Part shown: positions 17,354 to 28,166 of the stretch, piece after piece
Layout of the letters: every line of letters starts with the position of its first letter
How positions within the stretch are numbered: the first letter of the stretch is position 1
Assembly: GCA_031285625.1 (NCBI GenBank)
Contig: JAITVV010000058.1
Coordinates: 1-58,709, forward strand
Source of the DNA: Prevotella sp.
Lineage (GTDB): Bacteria > Bacteroidota > Bacteroidia > Bacteroidales > Dysgonomonadaceae
Direction of reading: 5' to 3'
DNA: 58,709 nt
Program-made: the position numbers and the translations under genes
The notes under the pieces: generated by a model
What the model was told of the DNA's origin: nothing
Database searches by the model: none
The model's input: only the letters and a program-made list of their open reading frames with translations

Positions 17354-18310
17354 ATCTAATCTTAGTTTCTTCTCTCTTTTGTCCTCTTTTTCATAAGCTT
17401 CAACAATACGCTGAACTAACTTGTGCCGGACTATATCCCCTTTATCAAACTCGATATGACCAATACCCTTTACTCCATTCAGGATGCGAAGAGCATGCTT
17501 TAAGCCCGATTGCTGGGATGGAGGCAGGTCTATTTGGGTAATATCACCTGTTATGATCATCTTAGCATTCATACCCAGACGGGTTAAGAACATCTTAATC
17601 TGATGTGTCGTGGTATTCTGTGCTTCATCCAGTATAATAATTGCATCACTTAATGTGCGCCCACGCATAAAGGCTAAAGGTGCTATCTGAATCGTTTTGT
17701 TTTCAATATAGTCTTTCAGCTTGGCAGGAGCTATCATATCCTCCAATGCATCATATAATGGTTGCAGATACGGATCTATTTTCTCTTTCATATCTCCCGG
17801 CAAAAAGCCGAGTTTCTCGCCTGCTTCAACAGCCGGGCGACTAAGGATAATCTTTTTAACCTCCTTGTTCTTCAAAGCTCTTACTGCTAAGGCAATAGCT
17901 GTGTAGGTTTTACCAGAACCGGCAGGGCCTATGCCAAACACCATATCATTCTTGTTGAAACTATCTACAAATTTCTGTTGATTTGGTGTACGGGCAAAAA
18001 TTGGCTTACCGCTTATCCCGTAAATAATCAGGTTATCTTGTTTGATTACATTTGGAGAATTACCTTTTACAATATCTATTATGTCTTCCTGAGTCAATTT
18101 GTTACGATCGACTGAAAACGTTTCCAATTCTCTTATTTTTTCTTCAAATAAGGGTACGTCTTCTGCATTTCCTGTAACTTTTATCGCGTTCCCACGCGCA
18201 ACAATACGTAATTTAGGAAAAAGTGTTTTTAGTAATTGTATATTGGCATTGTTTATCCCGAAAAAGACCACAGGGTCTATATGCTCTAAAATAATTATTT
18301 GTTCTATCAT
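17339..18310 (-). CDS. phoH: PhoH family ATPase
   Basis: A 323-residue cytoplasmic P-loop protein. The N-terminal ~100 residues are KH-like, followed by the PhoH domain with Walker A GIGPAGSGKTYTAIA, SRPAVEAGEKLGFLPGDM, the DAIIILDEAQNTT Walker B and GDITQIDLP. PhoH proteins are ATPases linked to RNA metabolism; the physiological role in Bacteroidota is not settled. Its stop codon is embedded in the terminator hairpin. The gene is separated from purC by the 12.5-17.3 kb accessory block. Confidence 0.92.
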   Translation of the reverse strand: MIEQIIILEHIDPVVFFGINNANIQLLKTLFPKLRIVARGNAIKVTGNAEDVPLFEEKIRELETFSVDRNKLTQEDIIDIVKGNSPNVIKQDNLIIYGISGKPIFARTPNQQKFVDSFNKNDMVFGIGPAGSGKTYTAIALAVRALKNKEVKKIILSRPAVEAGEKLGFLPGDMKEKIDPYLQPLYDALEDMIAPAKLKDYIENKTIQIAPLAFMRGRTLSDAIIILDEAQNTTTHQIKMFLTRLGMNAKMIITGDITQIDLPPSQQSGLKHALRILNGVKGIGHIEFDKGDIVRHKLVQRIVEAYEKEDKREKKLRLDKKPE

Positions 18311-18427
18311 TCAGTTTAATATCAACAAAGTACCATACGATTTTAATTTGGTTAGTCGGGTTATGTGTAATGATTTTGGTAATGGTTTGCAAAGATAATG
18401 ATATTCTCAGACAATTTGTTTATTTTT

Positions 18428-19018
18428 CTATTTTAAACAAAATTGCTGTTTGTGAGAATTAAAGGAATCTTCATTCCTCGAAGAGTAATATACATCTCCC
18501 ACAGAGTTGTCATCTGATAAATACCAGATCATTGAATCTTTCTTCCAATAGATATAAAGGCCATCGAATGCAACAACTTTTTCCCATTCTGCATCCAGTA
18601 TGGTAAATAACTGATTGCGTTCTAGTAATACTTCTGCTCCAAAAGGATATCCTATAGCACATTGGTAATATAAAATATCTGACAGGAATTTTTCGAGAGA
18701 AATATTCTCAAGCAGGTACCATTCATCATCGGCTTGCTGATATACTTTTGTGTCTTTCATATCGAATGCCCAACGGCATACATCTTGATTTTCTTCGAGA
18801 AACTGTATCTTATTATCTACTACCAACAAATCATAGACAGGATAAAAATGGCAAAATGAATCCATAAAAAGAGCATCATTCCCAATTTCTTGATACATAT
18901 ACTTTAGAGGTTCGGGTAACTGTAATTCAAGTAAAAGTTCTACAACCTCAATCTCTTCTTTTTTGATTCCATTGCCTGCAGATTCTCCAAGTAAATTTTG
19001 TATTGTTTGTTTTATCAT
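18428..19018 (-). CDS. SUKH (SMI1/KNR4)-like protein
   Basis: A 196-residue protein. ELQLPEPLKYMYQEIGN near residue 28-45 and the aromatic-rich strands that follow (DSFCHFYPVYDLLVV, WAFDMKD, FDGLYIYWKKDSMIWYLSD) resemble the SUKH fold. SUKH proteins are often immunity proteins against polymorphic toxins, but stand-alone housekeeping members exist, and no toxin gene is near. The start at 19018 (MIKQTIQN) is favoured over a codon 23 residues upstream, whose extra segment would be a hydrophobic stretch unlike the family. Confidence 0.6.
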   Translation of the reverse strand: MIKQTIQNLLGESAGNGIKKEEIEVVELLLELQLPEPLKYMYQEIGNDALFMDSFCHFYPVYDLLVVDNKIQFLEENQDVCRWAFDMKDTKVYQQADDEWYLLENISLEKFLSDILYYQCAIGYPFGAEVLLERNQLFTILDAEWEKVVAFDGLYIYWKKDSMIWYLSDDNSVGDVYYSSRNEDSFNSHKQQFCLK

Positions 19019-19152
19019 CAGATACTTATCTGTGTGTTTTATTAATATGTTGAATAGATTGATAACAAAGATAAATAATACTTTCATTTATTTTTTTCTA
19101 TCTTTGTTTTCTTGTAAAATTATTAAGAATTCATCTAAACTATATACAGACT

Positions 19153-21765
19153 GTGTCAAAAAAGATTGCCGAAACACCCATGATGAAACAGTATTTTGAG
19201 ATCAAGAGTAAACATCCTGATGCTATATTGTTGTTTCGTGTGGGAGACTTTTATGAGACATTTTCACAAGATGCCATCGATACTGCCGAGATAGTTGGGA
19301 TTACGTTAACCCGACGTGCAAATGGGTCTGCACAATTTGTTGAATTAGCAGGATTCCCACATCATGCATTGGATACTTATTTGCCTAAACTAGTCCGTGC
19401 AGGCAAACGCGTAGCTATCTGCGACCAATTAGAAGATCCTAAACTGACGAAGAATATAGTCAAAAGAGGTATTACCGAGCTAGTTACTCCCGGAGTATCT
19501 ATTAATGATAATATCCTCAACCATAAAGAGAATAATTTCCTTTGCGCCATCCATTTTGCTAAGAGTAGTTGTGGTATATCACTTCTTGATATATCTACAG
19601 GTGAGTTTATGGTAGCTGAGGGAACAAAAGAATATATTGATAAATTGCTCACTAATTTCTCTCCTAAAGAAGTTTTGGTAGAGCGAAGCAGAAAAAAACA
19701 ATTTGAGGAATTTTTTGGTACCCGCTTTTTTATTTTCGAACTGGAAGACTGGGTCTTTACAGAAAGCACAGCTCGGGATCGTCTGCTCAAACATTTTGAA
19801 ACTAAGAACTTAAAAGGTTTTGGAGTTGAGCACCTCACAAATGGTGTAATTGCTGCCGGTACAATCTTACATTACCTGGATGTAACCCAACACACGCAAA
19901 TAGGGCATATAACAGCACTTTCGCGTATTGAGGAAGATAAATATGTCCGTTTGGATAAGTTTACAGTACGGAGTCTGGAACTTATTTCCACCATGAATGA
20001 GGGAGGAAAAACACTTCTGGATGTCTTGGATAAAACCGTATCTCCGATGGGCGCCCGTATGTTGCGCCGTTGGTTGGTTTTTCCTTTGAAAGATGCCAAG
20101 CCTATCAATAGCCGGTTGGCAGTAGTGGAGTATTTCTTTAAAGATCTGGAGCTTAAAAATTTACTTGAAGAGCAGCTGTCTTTAATAGGAGACCTTGAGC
20201 GTATTATATCAAAAGTTGCTGTCAACAGAATAACACCGCGCGAAGTAGTTCAACTAAAAGTAGCACTGAAAGCTATAGAGCCAATCCGCAATGCGTTTTT
20301 GGCATCGGATGAACCGAGTTTGAGAGAAATAGGGGAGAAACTTAATCCTTGCCCTGTTATCAGGGATCGTATTGAAAAACAAATACAACCCGATCCCCCT
20401 GCACAAATTAATAAAGGAAACGTAATAAATAGAGGAGTTAATTCAGATCTTGATGAATTACGGGATATTGCTTACTCAGGAAAGGATTATTTGTTGAAAA
20501 TCCAACAGAGAGAAACCGAGACTACAGGGATATCTTCCCTAAAGATAAGCTTCAACAGCGTATTTGGATATTATATTGAAGTGCGTAACGCACATAAGGA
20601 TAAAGTTCCTGCAGACTGGATACGTAAGCAAACCCTTGTGAATGCCGAACGCTATATTACACAGGAACTGAAAGAATATGAAGAAAAAATATTAGGCGCT
20701 GAAGAGAAAATATTGAGTCTGGAAACAAGTATCTACAATGACTTGATATTTAGCCTGATCGAATATATTCCAACAATACAATTGAATGCAAATCTGATAG
20801 CTCAGACTGATTGTCTTTTATCATTCGCAAAGGCAGCTAAGGAAAATAAATATATCCGTCCTGAGATAAACGAAACCGATGCTTTAAAAATCAGGAATGG
20901 CAGACACCCTGTAATTGAAAAACAGTTACCATTAGGTGAATCATACATTGCCAATGATGTTTTTCTGGATAATGATAAACAACAAATCATTGTTATCACC
21001 GGACCTAATATGGCCGGTAAGTCGGCTTTGCTTCGTCAAACAGCTTTGATAACATTGATGGCACAAGCCGGAAGCTTTGTTCCTGCCGAGGCTGCTCAAA
21101 TAGGATTAGTCGACAAAATCTTCACCCGTGTAGGAGCTTCAGATAATATTTCTTTAGGAGAATCTACATTTATGGTAGAAATGAATGAAGCTTCAGATAT
21201 CTTAAATAATTTATCGTCGAAAAGCCTTGTTTTATTCGATGAATTGGGACGTGGAACGAGTACTTATGATGGTATCTCCATTGCCTGGGCTATCGTTGAA
21301 TATATTCATGAACATCCCAAAGCAAGGGCTAAGACCCTGTTTGCAACTCACTATCATGAGCTGAATGAAATGGAAAAATCCTTTAAGCGGATAAAGAATT
21401 TTAATGTTTCGGTAAAAGAAATCGACAATAAGATCATTTTTTTACGCAAATTAGTACCGGGAGGAAGTGAACATAGTTTTGGTATCCATGTTGCTAAAAT
21501 GGCAGGTATGCCACAGAGCATAGTGAAACGGGCTAATTCGATCTTGAAACAACTGGAATCTGATAACCGGAAACAGGGTATATCTAAACCAATAACAGAC
21601 ATTAAAGAAAACAGGGAGGGATATCAATTGAGTTTCTTCCAGTTGGACGATCCTGTCCTCAGCCAAGTGAGAGATGAAATCAAATCTCTTGATGTAAATA
21701 ATTTAACTCCAATGGAAGCCTTAAATAAACTAAATGATATAAAGAAGATAGTTTCGGGAAAATAA
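19153..21765 (+). CDS. mutS: DNA mismatch repair protein MutS
   Basis: An 870-residue MutS. The mismatch-binding N-terminus holds the Phe-x-Glu wedge in [10 protein letters not shown]. The core and clamp domains follow, then the ATPase domain with Walker A GPNMAGKS (residues 617-624), [11 protein letters not shown], the Walker [11 protein letters not shown] and ATHYHEL. MutS recognises base mismatches and recruits MutL. The start is GTG at 19153; homologues have a short N-terminal extension before PMMKQYF, which would be lost if the ATG at 19180 were used. It is monocistronic, with a 142-base gap after it. Confidence 0.97.
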   Translation: MSKKIAETPMMKQYFEIKSKHPDAILLFRVGDFYETFSQDAIDTAEIVGITLTRRANGSAQFVELAGFPHHALDTYLPKLVRAGKRVAICDQLEDPKLTKNIVKRGITELVTPGVSINDNILNHKENNFLCAIHFAKSSCGISLLDISTGEFMVAEGTKEYIDKLLTNFSPKEVLVERSRKKQFEEFFGTRFFIFELEDWVFTESTARDRLLKHFETKNLKGFGVEHLTNGVIAAGTILHYLDVTQHTQIGHITALSRIEEDKYVRLDKFTVRSLELISTMNEGGKTLLDVLDKTVSPMGARMLRRWLVFPLKDAKPINSRLAVVEYFFKDLELKNLLEEQLSLIGDLERIISKVAVNRITPREVVQLKVALKAIEPIRNAFLASDEPSLREIGEKLNPCPVIRDRIEKQIQPDPPAQINKGNVINRGVNSDLDELRDIAYSGKDYLLKIQQRETETTGISSLKISFNSVFGYYIEVRNAHKDKVPADWIRKQTLVNAERYITQELKEYEEKILGAEEKILSLETSIYNDLIFSLIEYIPTIQLNANLIAQTDCLLSFAKAAKENKYIRPEINETDALKIRNGRHPVIEKQLPLGESYIANDVFLDNDKQQIIVITGPNMAGKSALLRQTALITLMAQAGSFVPAEAAQIGLVDKIFTRVGASDNISLGESTFMVEMNEASDILNNLSSKSLVLFDELGRGTSTYDGISIAWAIVEYIHEHPKARAKTLFATHYHELNEMEKSFKRIKNFNVSVKEIDNKIIFLRKLVPGGSEHSFGIHVAKMAGMPQSIVKRANSILKQLESDNRKQGISKPITDIKENREGYQLSFFQLDDPVLSQVRDEIKSLDVNNLTPMEALNKLNDIKKIVSGK

Positions 21766-21907
21766 TTTTCAATTACTACATCTAAAAAAAGTAGTTCTCG
21801 CTTATTCCAAGATAGCTTTATTACTTATTTGATTTAAATCCAATTCTTATTGTATTTTTTACTATATTGTACCTGAGCAAAATGCTTACATCAAAAATAT
21901 AGTTGCC

Positions 21908-22654
21908 ATGAAAAAGTATATTTTACTAATTTTAATTGGCTTATGCGTTATATCTGCAATATGTGCACAGACTAAGTTGACTGAAAAGAAATCCAGATAT
22001 GAGTTCGAGTTTCGTCCTGAAGTCAGACTTGACGGACCATATTTTTTTGCTAGTTTTACTGTTATAGCTGAAAAACTTTGGGGATACGATGACATAAGCT
22101 TAAAAATAAGCGATGTAAAGATTACCCATTTTGTAGAATACAGGTATAAAGAAAAAGTATACCATGCTTCACAGTTTGGAAAAGAGTCATTTTCTACTGA
22201 TTGTATAAGTTTATATTTAGCCAAAGTAGATCTTTGTCTTTGTCTACAGCAGGTTGAAGTGAAATGTAAGGAAGCAAACTTATACAGTGGATATCTTTTA
22301 ACAGAGAAAAAAGATTTGAATCTTCGAGAAAATACAACAGTGAAGGATATATGGCGATTAGTCAATATAAAAACTTCCAAACCTGTATATAAGGGAAAAT
22401 GTAAAGAATTAGAATCATCTATCCAAAAATTTGTAGATGGAGGAGGAAAAGGGCGACCAGACACAACTCCCCCTGTGCTGGTATTTCCCAATGAGGAAAA
22501 TAATAATTCATCATCAGATGATCCTGGGACAGTAATCCCCCCTAAAAAGAAACCCAAAGAAATTGACTGCTATCCTCCTTCTCCAAAGATACCTCTGGAA
22601 AAAACCGGACAAATAAAATCTGATGGTACTACTGTTCCTGCGAAACAGAACTAA
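21908..22654 (+). CDS. Secreted protein of unknown function with proline-rich tail
   Basis: A 248-residue protein with a cleavable signal peptide (LLILIGLCVISAICAQ). The mature part is a beta-rich domain (YEFEFRPEVRLDGPYFFASFTVIAEKLWG, in two parts) with several Cys residues and two Cys-Lys pairs. The last ~70 residues are low-complexity, rich in Pro, Asn and Ser with PPKKKPK. No family recognised. It stands alone between mutS and the glycan cluster, and its spacing suggests its own transcript. Confidence 0.6.
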   Translation: MKKYILLILIGLCVISAICAQTKLTEKKSRYEFEFRPEVRLDGPYFFASFTVIAEKLWGYDDISLKISDVKITHFVEYRYKEKVYHASQFGKESFSTDCISLYLAKVDLCLCLQQVEVKCKEANLYSGYLLTEKKDLNLRENTTVKDIWRLVNIKTSKPVYKGKCKELESSIQKFVDGGGKGRPDTTPPVLVFPNEENNNSSSDDPGTVIPPKKKPKEIDCYPPSPKIPLEKTGQIKSDGTTVPAKQN

Positions 22655-22847
22655 ATATTATGCGAGATTTGTTAATATCTTTTAAGTAAATGAAAACAAA
22701 TTGTTTTTTAAGGGTGGAAATTATTGAATAGCAGAACTCTATACCAGAGTGTTTTTATGTTAATAAAGTTATATTACATGAATATTTTTTTGTTCCTTTG
22801 CAGCCTAAAGCAAACATACAAACATCCATATATAGCAGTCAAAAAAA

Positions 22848-23789
22848 ATGAATCGAAAAAAGATATTGGTTACCGGAGGTGCAGGATTTATAGGTTCACA
22901 TCTTTGCCAAAGATTGCTTCAGGACGGAAATGAAGTTTTATGCCTGGATAACTATTTTACCGGGTCCAAAGATAATATCATACACTTATTAGATAATCCC
23001 TATTTTGAGATAATCCGTCATGATGTCGTTCATCCGTTTCATGTAGACGTAGATGAAATTTATAATCTGGCATGCCCCGCGTCACCGGTTCATTATCAGT
23101 ATAATGCAATCAAGACCATCAAAACCTCAGTGATGGGTGCTATAAATATGCTTGGGCTCGCTAAGCGATTAAAGGCTAAAGTATTGCAAGCATCCACAAG
23201 TGAAGTTTATGGAGATCCGAATGTACATCCGCAACCGGAATCATATTGGGGAAACGTAAATCCGATAGGCATACGGTCTTGTTATGATGAAGGAAAACGT
23301 TGTGCCGAAACCTTATTTATGGACTATCATCGTCAGAATGGAGTTAAAATAAAAATCGTACGTATTTTTAATACATACGGACCAAATATGAACCCAAATG
23401 ATGGCCGGGTTGTTTCTAACTTTATAGTACAAGCATTAAAGGGAGAAGATATAACAATATATGGTGATGGACAACAGACTCGTAGTTTTCAATATGTAGA
23501 CGATCTGGTAGAAGCAATGATACGAATGATGGCTACCGATGATTCCTTTACAGGCCCTGTAAATACGGGAAATCCGGGAGAGTTTACAATGATTGAATTA
23601 GCAAATCTGGTTCTTGAACTGACTGCATCTAAGTCTAAGTTGATTTTTAAACCATTACCTAGCGATGATCCTAAGCAAAGAAAGCCAGATATTTCCCTTG
23701 CTAAGGAAAAGTTAGGATGGGAACCAAAAATACAATTAAAGGATGGGTTAATTAAAACAATAGATTATTTTGATAAAATATTAAAATGA
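22848..23789 (+). CDS. UDP-glucuronate decarboxylase-like NAD-dependent sugar epimerase
   Basis: A 313-residue short-chain dehydrogenase. The NAD-binding [10 protein letters not shown] motif is at residues ~9-18. The [26 protein letters not shown] stretch (in two parts) and the [10 protein letters not shown] plus [11 protein letters not shown] (Tyr-x3-Lys) active site are characteristic of UDP-xylose synthase. The enzyme would convert UDP-glucuronate to UDP-xylose or a 4-keto precursor for surface polysaccharide. A weak -7 box (TTCCTTTG) ends at 22801. Its stop overlaps the alternative ATG of the next gene. Confidence 0.88.
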   Translation: MNRKKILVTGGAGFIGSHLCQRLLQDGNEVLCLDNYFTGSKDNIIHLLDNPYFEIIRHDVVHPFHVDVDEIYNLACPASPVHYQYNAIKTIKTSVMGAINMLGLAKRLKAKVLQASTSEVYGDPNVHPQPESYWGNVNPIGIRSCYDEGKRCAETLFMDYHRQNGVKIKIVRIFNTYGPNMNPNDGRVVSNFIVQALKGEDITIYGDGQQTRSFQYVDDLVEAMIRMMATDDSFTGPVNTGNPGEFTMIELANLVLELTASKSKLIFKPLPSDDPKQRKPDISLAKEKLGWEPKIQLKDGLIKTIDYFDKILK

Positions 23790-23797
23790 ATTATATT

Positions 23798-24427
23798 ATG
23801 AAAGCACTGCTGAAAGTTGGATTATTATCTGTATTGTTTTTGTTTGTAACAATGGCATCCGCACAGAATAAAATAGTTACCGTTGGAGTAAGGGCTGGAG
23901 TTAACTTTTCAGGAGTTTCTAATGGTGCTCCCGGAGATAAAACGAAAGTAGGATTCAATTTTGGGATGACTGCAGACTTCAGGCTGTCTGATGAAATGTA
24001 TTTACTTACAGGATTAGAGTATACAGTGAAAGGAACTAAAGGTAATGATTATATCGAGAGCGAGAAAGTTCATTTTATTACAAAGGAAAAGCCTGCTTAC
24101 TTACAACTACCACTTCATGTCGGTTATTTATGGGCGATAAACAGAGATTTTCGACTAATGTTTCATGCTGGTCTTTATGCCGCATATGGAGTAGGCGGTA
24201 AGGTTAATAGAAAGTGGGTTTATGAAGATCGTACAGAGACGGGTAAGATAGACTACTTTGGTGTAGGTGTTAGTAAGTTTGATTGGGGACTAGGAGGTGG
24301 AATAAATGTTGAATATGACAGATATGTTCTAGGATTGGGTTATGACCATGGTCTCAGAAATATTTCTCCTGAATATGGTAATGGACACATCCGAAATTTT
24401 TATATAACTCTTGGATATTTATTTTAA
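23798..24427 (+). CDS. PorT-family outer-membrane beta-barrel protein
   Basis: A 209-residue protein with a signal peptide ending MASAQ and alternating beta-strands. The opening VGVRAGVNFSG and the later LTGLEYTVKG, AYLQLPLHVGY and AAYGVGGK are landmarks of the Bacteroidota OMP_b-brl_2/PorT-like family. The closing GLGYDHGLRNIS...ITLGYLF ends in Phe, as expected for a barrel. It is a paralogue of the gene at 47922. The start at 23798 is used; an ATG four codons earlier overlaps the preceding stop. Confidence 0.82.
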   Translation: MKALLKVGLLSVLFLFVTMASAQNKIVTVGVRAGVNFSGVSNGAPGDKTKVGFNFGMTADFRLSDEMYLLTGLEYTVKGTKGNDYIESEKVHFITKEKPAYLQLPLHVGYLWAINRDFRLMFHAGLYAAYGVGGKVNRKWVYEDRTETGKIDYFGVGVSKFDWGLGGGINVEYDRYVLGLGYDHGLRNISPEYGNGHIRNFYITLGYLF

Positions 24428-24436
24428 AAATAAAAG

Positions 24437-25153
24437 ATGAAACTTTCAATTATTATTCCTGCTTATAATGAGGCCAGAACTATTCACTTTATATTGGATA
24501 AGGTAGTAGCTGTGCAATTGATAGGTGGCATTGAAAAGGAAATAATCATTGTAAATGATTGCTCTAAAGATGATACTGTAGAGGTAGTACAGGCGTATAT
24601 TGCTAATCATTCCGGTTGTGATATGAAGCTTTTCGAACAACCAATAAATATGGGTAAAGGAGCAGCTCTGCATAGGGGAATAAAAGAGGCTACAGGAGAC
24701 TATCTCATTATTCAGGATGCCGATCTGGAATATGACCCGGAAGAATATAATATACTTTTAAAACCGGTCATAGATGGCTTTGCTGATGTTGTTTACGGAT
24801 CACGTTTTATGGGAGGTAAGCCACATCGCATTCTTTTCTTCTGGCATTCGATAGGCAACCGTATGCTTACATTTGTATCCAATATGTTTACCAATCTGAA
24901 CCTTACCGACATGGAAACATGTTATAAACTTTTCCGCTCGGACATAATTAAATCTATTCCGTTGCAGGAGAGACGTTTTGGCTTTGAACCTGAGGTTACG
25001 GCCAAAGTATCCAGATTTCCTAATGTGAGAATATATGAGGTGGGTATCTCTTATTATGGACGTACTTATGAAGAAGGGAAGAAGATTGGTTGGAGAGATG
25101 GTATGAGAGCCTTTGTCTGTATGCTTAAATATGGTTTGTTCAGAATGAAATAA
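24437..25153 (+). CDS. Family 2 glycosyltransferase (dolichol-phosphate mannose synthase-like)
   Basis: A 238-residue GT2 protein with the [14 protein letters not shown] opening, [11 protein letters not shown], the acceptor-side [14 protein letters not shown] (DxD-like DAD) and the [12 protein letters not shown]-type motif ([11 protein letters not shown]). Such enzymes transfer a hexose from a nucleotide sugar to a lipid phosphate on the cytoplasmic face. It lacks long membrane helices. It follows the PorT-like gene by nine bases and is convergent with the membrane protein at 25166. Confidence 0.9.
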   Translation: MKLSIIIPAYNEARTIHFILDKVVAVQLIGGIEKEIIIVNDCSKDDTVEVVQAYIANHSGCDMKLFEQPINMGKGAALHRGIKEATGDYLIIQDADLEYDPEEYNILLKPVIDGFADVVYGSRFMGGKPHRILFFWHSIGNRMLTFVSNMFTNLNLTDMETCYKLFRSDIIKSIPLQERRFGFEPEVTAKVSRFPNVRIYEVGISYYGRTYEEGKKIGWRDGMRAFVCMLKYGLFRMK

Positions 25154-25165
25154 TATCTATTTCAG

Positions 25166-26974
25166 TTATTGGGAAGTACTACTGCTATGATCTTTTAAGG
25201 TAGTGGTAATTTTCTCTACGCATTCCTCTTTTACTCGAAATCCATTTTGGATGGATGTTCCTCTAGCTTCGATTATTTCAGTGTTTTTGAGCTTATCCGT
25301 GTAAATAAACTTATTCATGCAAGGTAGTTTATCAAAACTCCTGCCAGCTACATCTTCAGATATATAGATAGAAATATTGTTAGATTTATATTCTGAAAAT
25401 TCTGTGGAAATATCTTTTACTTTTATTTGATATTTAGATGAGTAAGGTTCATATAAGATAATGTAAAGTGGAGGCCTTTCGTCTGAAGCTGGTATCAATG
25501 TCAAAAATTTAGCGAAGTTAATAGTCCTATTGATACTTAGACATAATACTAGAACACTTATAACTAAAAATATTTTTGACCCGGCTTTAGGAGCGCATAT
25601 TGATTCTTTATTTTTAATTAATAATATTACATGAGAAATAAGAAATATCATTCCAAAGATAGATCCCAAGGCAAATCTGAAATCAGGAGCTGATATAAAC
25701 CAGTAATATAATGCTAAGAGAGTTGCGAAATATATTATATAGATATTCTTATTAATGTTTCTCTTTTTTATTATGCTGAAAACAATTGCAATAGGGGAAA
25801 GCAGTATGACTAAATAAAACAGGTCAAGAATTATGGCATGTATAAATAATATCTTGAAGCTATATATATTATTATTGTAGGAGAATAAAGTAAATGTATA
25901 TAATTCATTAAATCTTTCTCTTGCATAGCTGAAAATATAATTATACTGCCATTCGGCTACTGCTTCTGGTACTTTCCAATCAACGTCAAACAAGTCAATT
26001 TGATAAATGGGGTATACAAGATATCCGGATACAATGATATTACGGGTTACCCATAATGCCACAATAAGAATAGGAACTGCTGTATAAAAAATAGTTAAAG
26101 AAAATTTTCTTTTTTTGATCAAATAAAAAAATAGATATAGGCTGATAAAACAAAGTGGAAAAACAGATAACTTGAAAGTAACAAGCGTTATAGGGAGCAG
26201 TATCGATAATAATAAGTTTTTTGTCAAGTGTTTTGGATATAGTACAAATCTAGATATGTAATAAAAAACACAAATATTTGGTATAATATCTGTAGATGAA
26301 TCGGTTAGGCCATCACTATTCATAGAGAAAAAAATGAATAATAAAATTAAAAGAATTATTCTGTCTAATCTGAATTTAGAATTTATGGCCTCTAGACAGA
26401 CCCAACCTATAACAAATGTAAACAATATATCCTGAAACAAATACAAAGGTTCATGAAACAGGAATCTGAATGTAAATATTGCAGATATTAAGAAATAATT
26501 AGAATTAAAGGCTAAGTGATCTTTGAGATTTCCAATTCCTGGCGTAACAGGATACTCTTCATTCCATCTGATATTTTGATAATGGTAAAATATTGAGTCG
26601 AATATTTTTTCGCTCCATAGAATATAAGTCAGAAACGATAAGATGAATAACATCAATACTATTTTCTGATTTCGGCTAAGCTGCGAAAAAGTATTTTTTG
26701 TCTTTTTTAACCAGATAAACAGTTTTTCACGATTTAAAAACCAATATGCAATGCTAATGACAGAATAAATGGCTAGTATATAGTGGTTTGAAGGAAGGAA
26801 AAAAGAGGTTGCGGATAGTAGGATCGTAATGAATATAATTCCTATAATGAATGTGTCAGCTAAGTTATATATTTCTTGTCTCTTAAATAGAGCATTGTAC
26901 AGTGAGACAAACATATCTCCAAAAGATAGTAAGATGAAAGATATAATTGTCCAGAGAGTTAATATAATTACCAT
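25166..26974 (-). CDS. Polytopic membrane protein of the glycan cluster (GT-C-like)
   Basis: A 602-residue protein with about 12-14 hydrophobic segments and a short soluble C-terminus. Between helices near residue 130 there is a WSEKIFDSIFYHYQNIRW loop (18 residues) that could be periplasmic. The architecture resembles GT-C glycosyltransferases or LIC_10190-type membrane proteins, but no catalytic motif is firm. The start at 26974 (MVIILTLW) is preferred because the frame upstream would overlap the GT4 gene and add 56 non-hydrophobic residues. It is downstream of the GT4 gene on the same strand. Confidence 0.7.
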   Translation of the reverse strand: MVIILTLWTIISFILLSFGDMFVSLYNALFKRQEIYNLADTFIIGIIFITILLSATSFFLPSNHYILAIYSVISIAYWFLNREKLFIWLKKTKNTFSQLSRNQKIVLMLFILSFLTYILWSEKIFDSIFYHYQNIRWNEEYPVTPGIGNLKDHLAFNSNYFLISAIFTFRFLFHEPLYLFQDILFTFVIGWVCLEAINSKFRLDRIILLILLFIFFSMNSDGLTDSSTDIIPNICVFYYISRFVLYPKHLTKNLLLSILLPITLVTFKLSVFPLCFISLYLFFYLIKKRKFSLTIFYTAVPILIVALWVTRNIIVSGYLVYPIYQIDLFDVDWKVPEAVAEWQYNYIFSYARERFNELYTFTLFSYNNNIYSFKILFIHAIILDLFYLVILLSPIAIVFSIIKKRNINKNIYIIYFATLLALYYWFISAPDFRFALGSIFGMIFLISHVILLIKNKESICAPKAGSKIFLVISVLVLCLSINRTINFAKFLTLIPASDERPPLYIILYEPYSSKYQIKVKDISTEFSEYKSNNISIYISEDVAGRSFDKLPCMNKFIYTDKLKNTEIIEARGTSIQNGFRVKEECVEKITTTLKDHSSSTSQ

Positions 26975-27047
26975 GTTTTTTAAAATATGATATTTAAATA
27001 AAATGGAAAAGCAAAAATAATTTTTTATTGTTGAATAGTGGTATGTT

Positions 27048-28166
27048 CTATAAACTTGATAAAAAAGAATCGATTGATTGTGTGAAATTACTCCACGATA
27101 ATCGGTTCTTCTCTTTTTTAAGGTTCTCTTTATAGGAGTCAATCAGTCCTCTCCGAGAAAAAAAGTCTTGTATTCCATCCGCTATTGCTTCTTCAGAAGC
27201 GACGGGAACTACCAGACCTGTATGAGATTCTTCCACACTGGGTCCTAAAGATCCTACATTTGTTGCAATCATTGGCAATTCCATTTGATAAGCGATAGCA
27301 ACTACGCCGCTTTGCGTCGCCGAACGGTAAGGTAAGATCAATACATCTGCCGCAGAAAAGAATACCGATACCATATTATCGGGAATGTATTGCTCATAAA
27401 CTTTTATATTCTCTTTATAAAGCAACTTTTCAATCAGCTCTGTATATTTTTCAAAGCCCCCATAACTTTCTCCGGCTATGATCAGCTGATAGCTATCATC
27501 GAGCTTATTCATTGTATTAATTAATATATCCAGGCCTTTATAATCCCTGATAAGTCCGAAAAAGAGCAGGTTCTTTTTATCGCCTCTTATACCTAATTGT
27601 TTGCACGCCGAATCTTTATCGATAGGATCTCCGTAATGATTATATATCGGATGAGGATATAATATAATTTTGGCATTCTTTCGCAACGATAATAGGCCTT
27701 CCTTAACAGACTCACTTAATACTATGAATGCATCACATCTGTTAAAGAAGAATTTAGCTAAAGGTTTATCTATAATCTTTTTTTCATGTGGAATCGCATT
27801 GTGTATAAGGGATACGACTTTTATCTTATTATTTAAGAACAGGCATATGGTAGCAAAGGCGGGAACCATAAATGACATCCAATATGGAATAATCAGTATA
27901 TCCGGTTTGCACCTATTTATATGCCTTGCTGTCTTTATATAACTAAACGGATTTATGCTATTCAATATGCGGTTGACTTCTATTTCAGAAGATTCTCCAT
28001 CAGGAACAAATTGAGTTTTACCCGGAAACAAGAAATCCGGATACATTGTTGTAAATGAGAATGCCTTCACCTGATGCTTTTTCGACAATTCAGTGTAGAA
28101 TTGTTCACTAAATTGGGCAATACCTCCCCGGTAGGGATGAAAAGGTGAAAGAAATGCTATTTTCAT
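27048..28166 (-). CDS. Family 4 glycosyltransferase
   Basis: A 372-residue GT-B fold enzyme. FLSPFHPYRGGIAQFSEQFY is the typical N-terminal sugar-acceptor loop, and FFGLIRDYKGLDILI marks the start of the donor-binding domain. SAADVLILPYRSATQSGVVAIAYQMELPMIATNVGSL contains the E-x7-E-like donor motif, though with Gln-Ser-Gly-Val in place of the usual E. It probably adds a sugar to LPS or capsule. Its ATG overlaps the stop of the GT9 gene by four bases (ATGA), so both are translated together. Confidence 0.88.
   Translation of the reverse strand: MKIAFLSPFHPYRGGIAQFSEQFYTELSKKHQVKAFSFTTMYPDFLFPGKTQFVPDGESSEIEVNRILNSINPFSYIKTARHINRCKPDILIIPYWMSFMVPAFATICLFLNNKIKVVSLIHNAIPHEKKIIDKPLAKFFFNRCDAFIVLSESVKEGLLSLRKNAKIILYPHPIYNHYGDPIDKDSACKQLGIRGDKKNLLFFGLIRDYKGLDILINTMNKLDDSYQLIIAGESYGGFEKYTELIEKLLYKENIKVYEQYIPDNMVSVFFSAADVLILPYRSATQSGVVAIAYQMELPMIATNVGSLGPSVEESHTGLVVPVASEEAIADGIQDFFSRRGLIDSYKENLKKEKNRLSWSNFTQSIDSFLSSL

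Noticed and set aside
26975-27142. N-terminal extension of the polytopic membrane protein to 27142
   Set aside because: It would overlap the GT4 gene by about 95 bases and adds 56 residues unlike the hydrophobic start at 26974.
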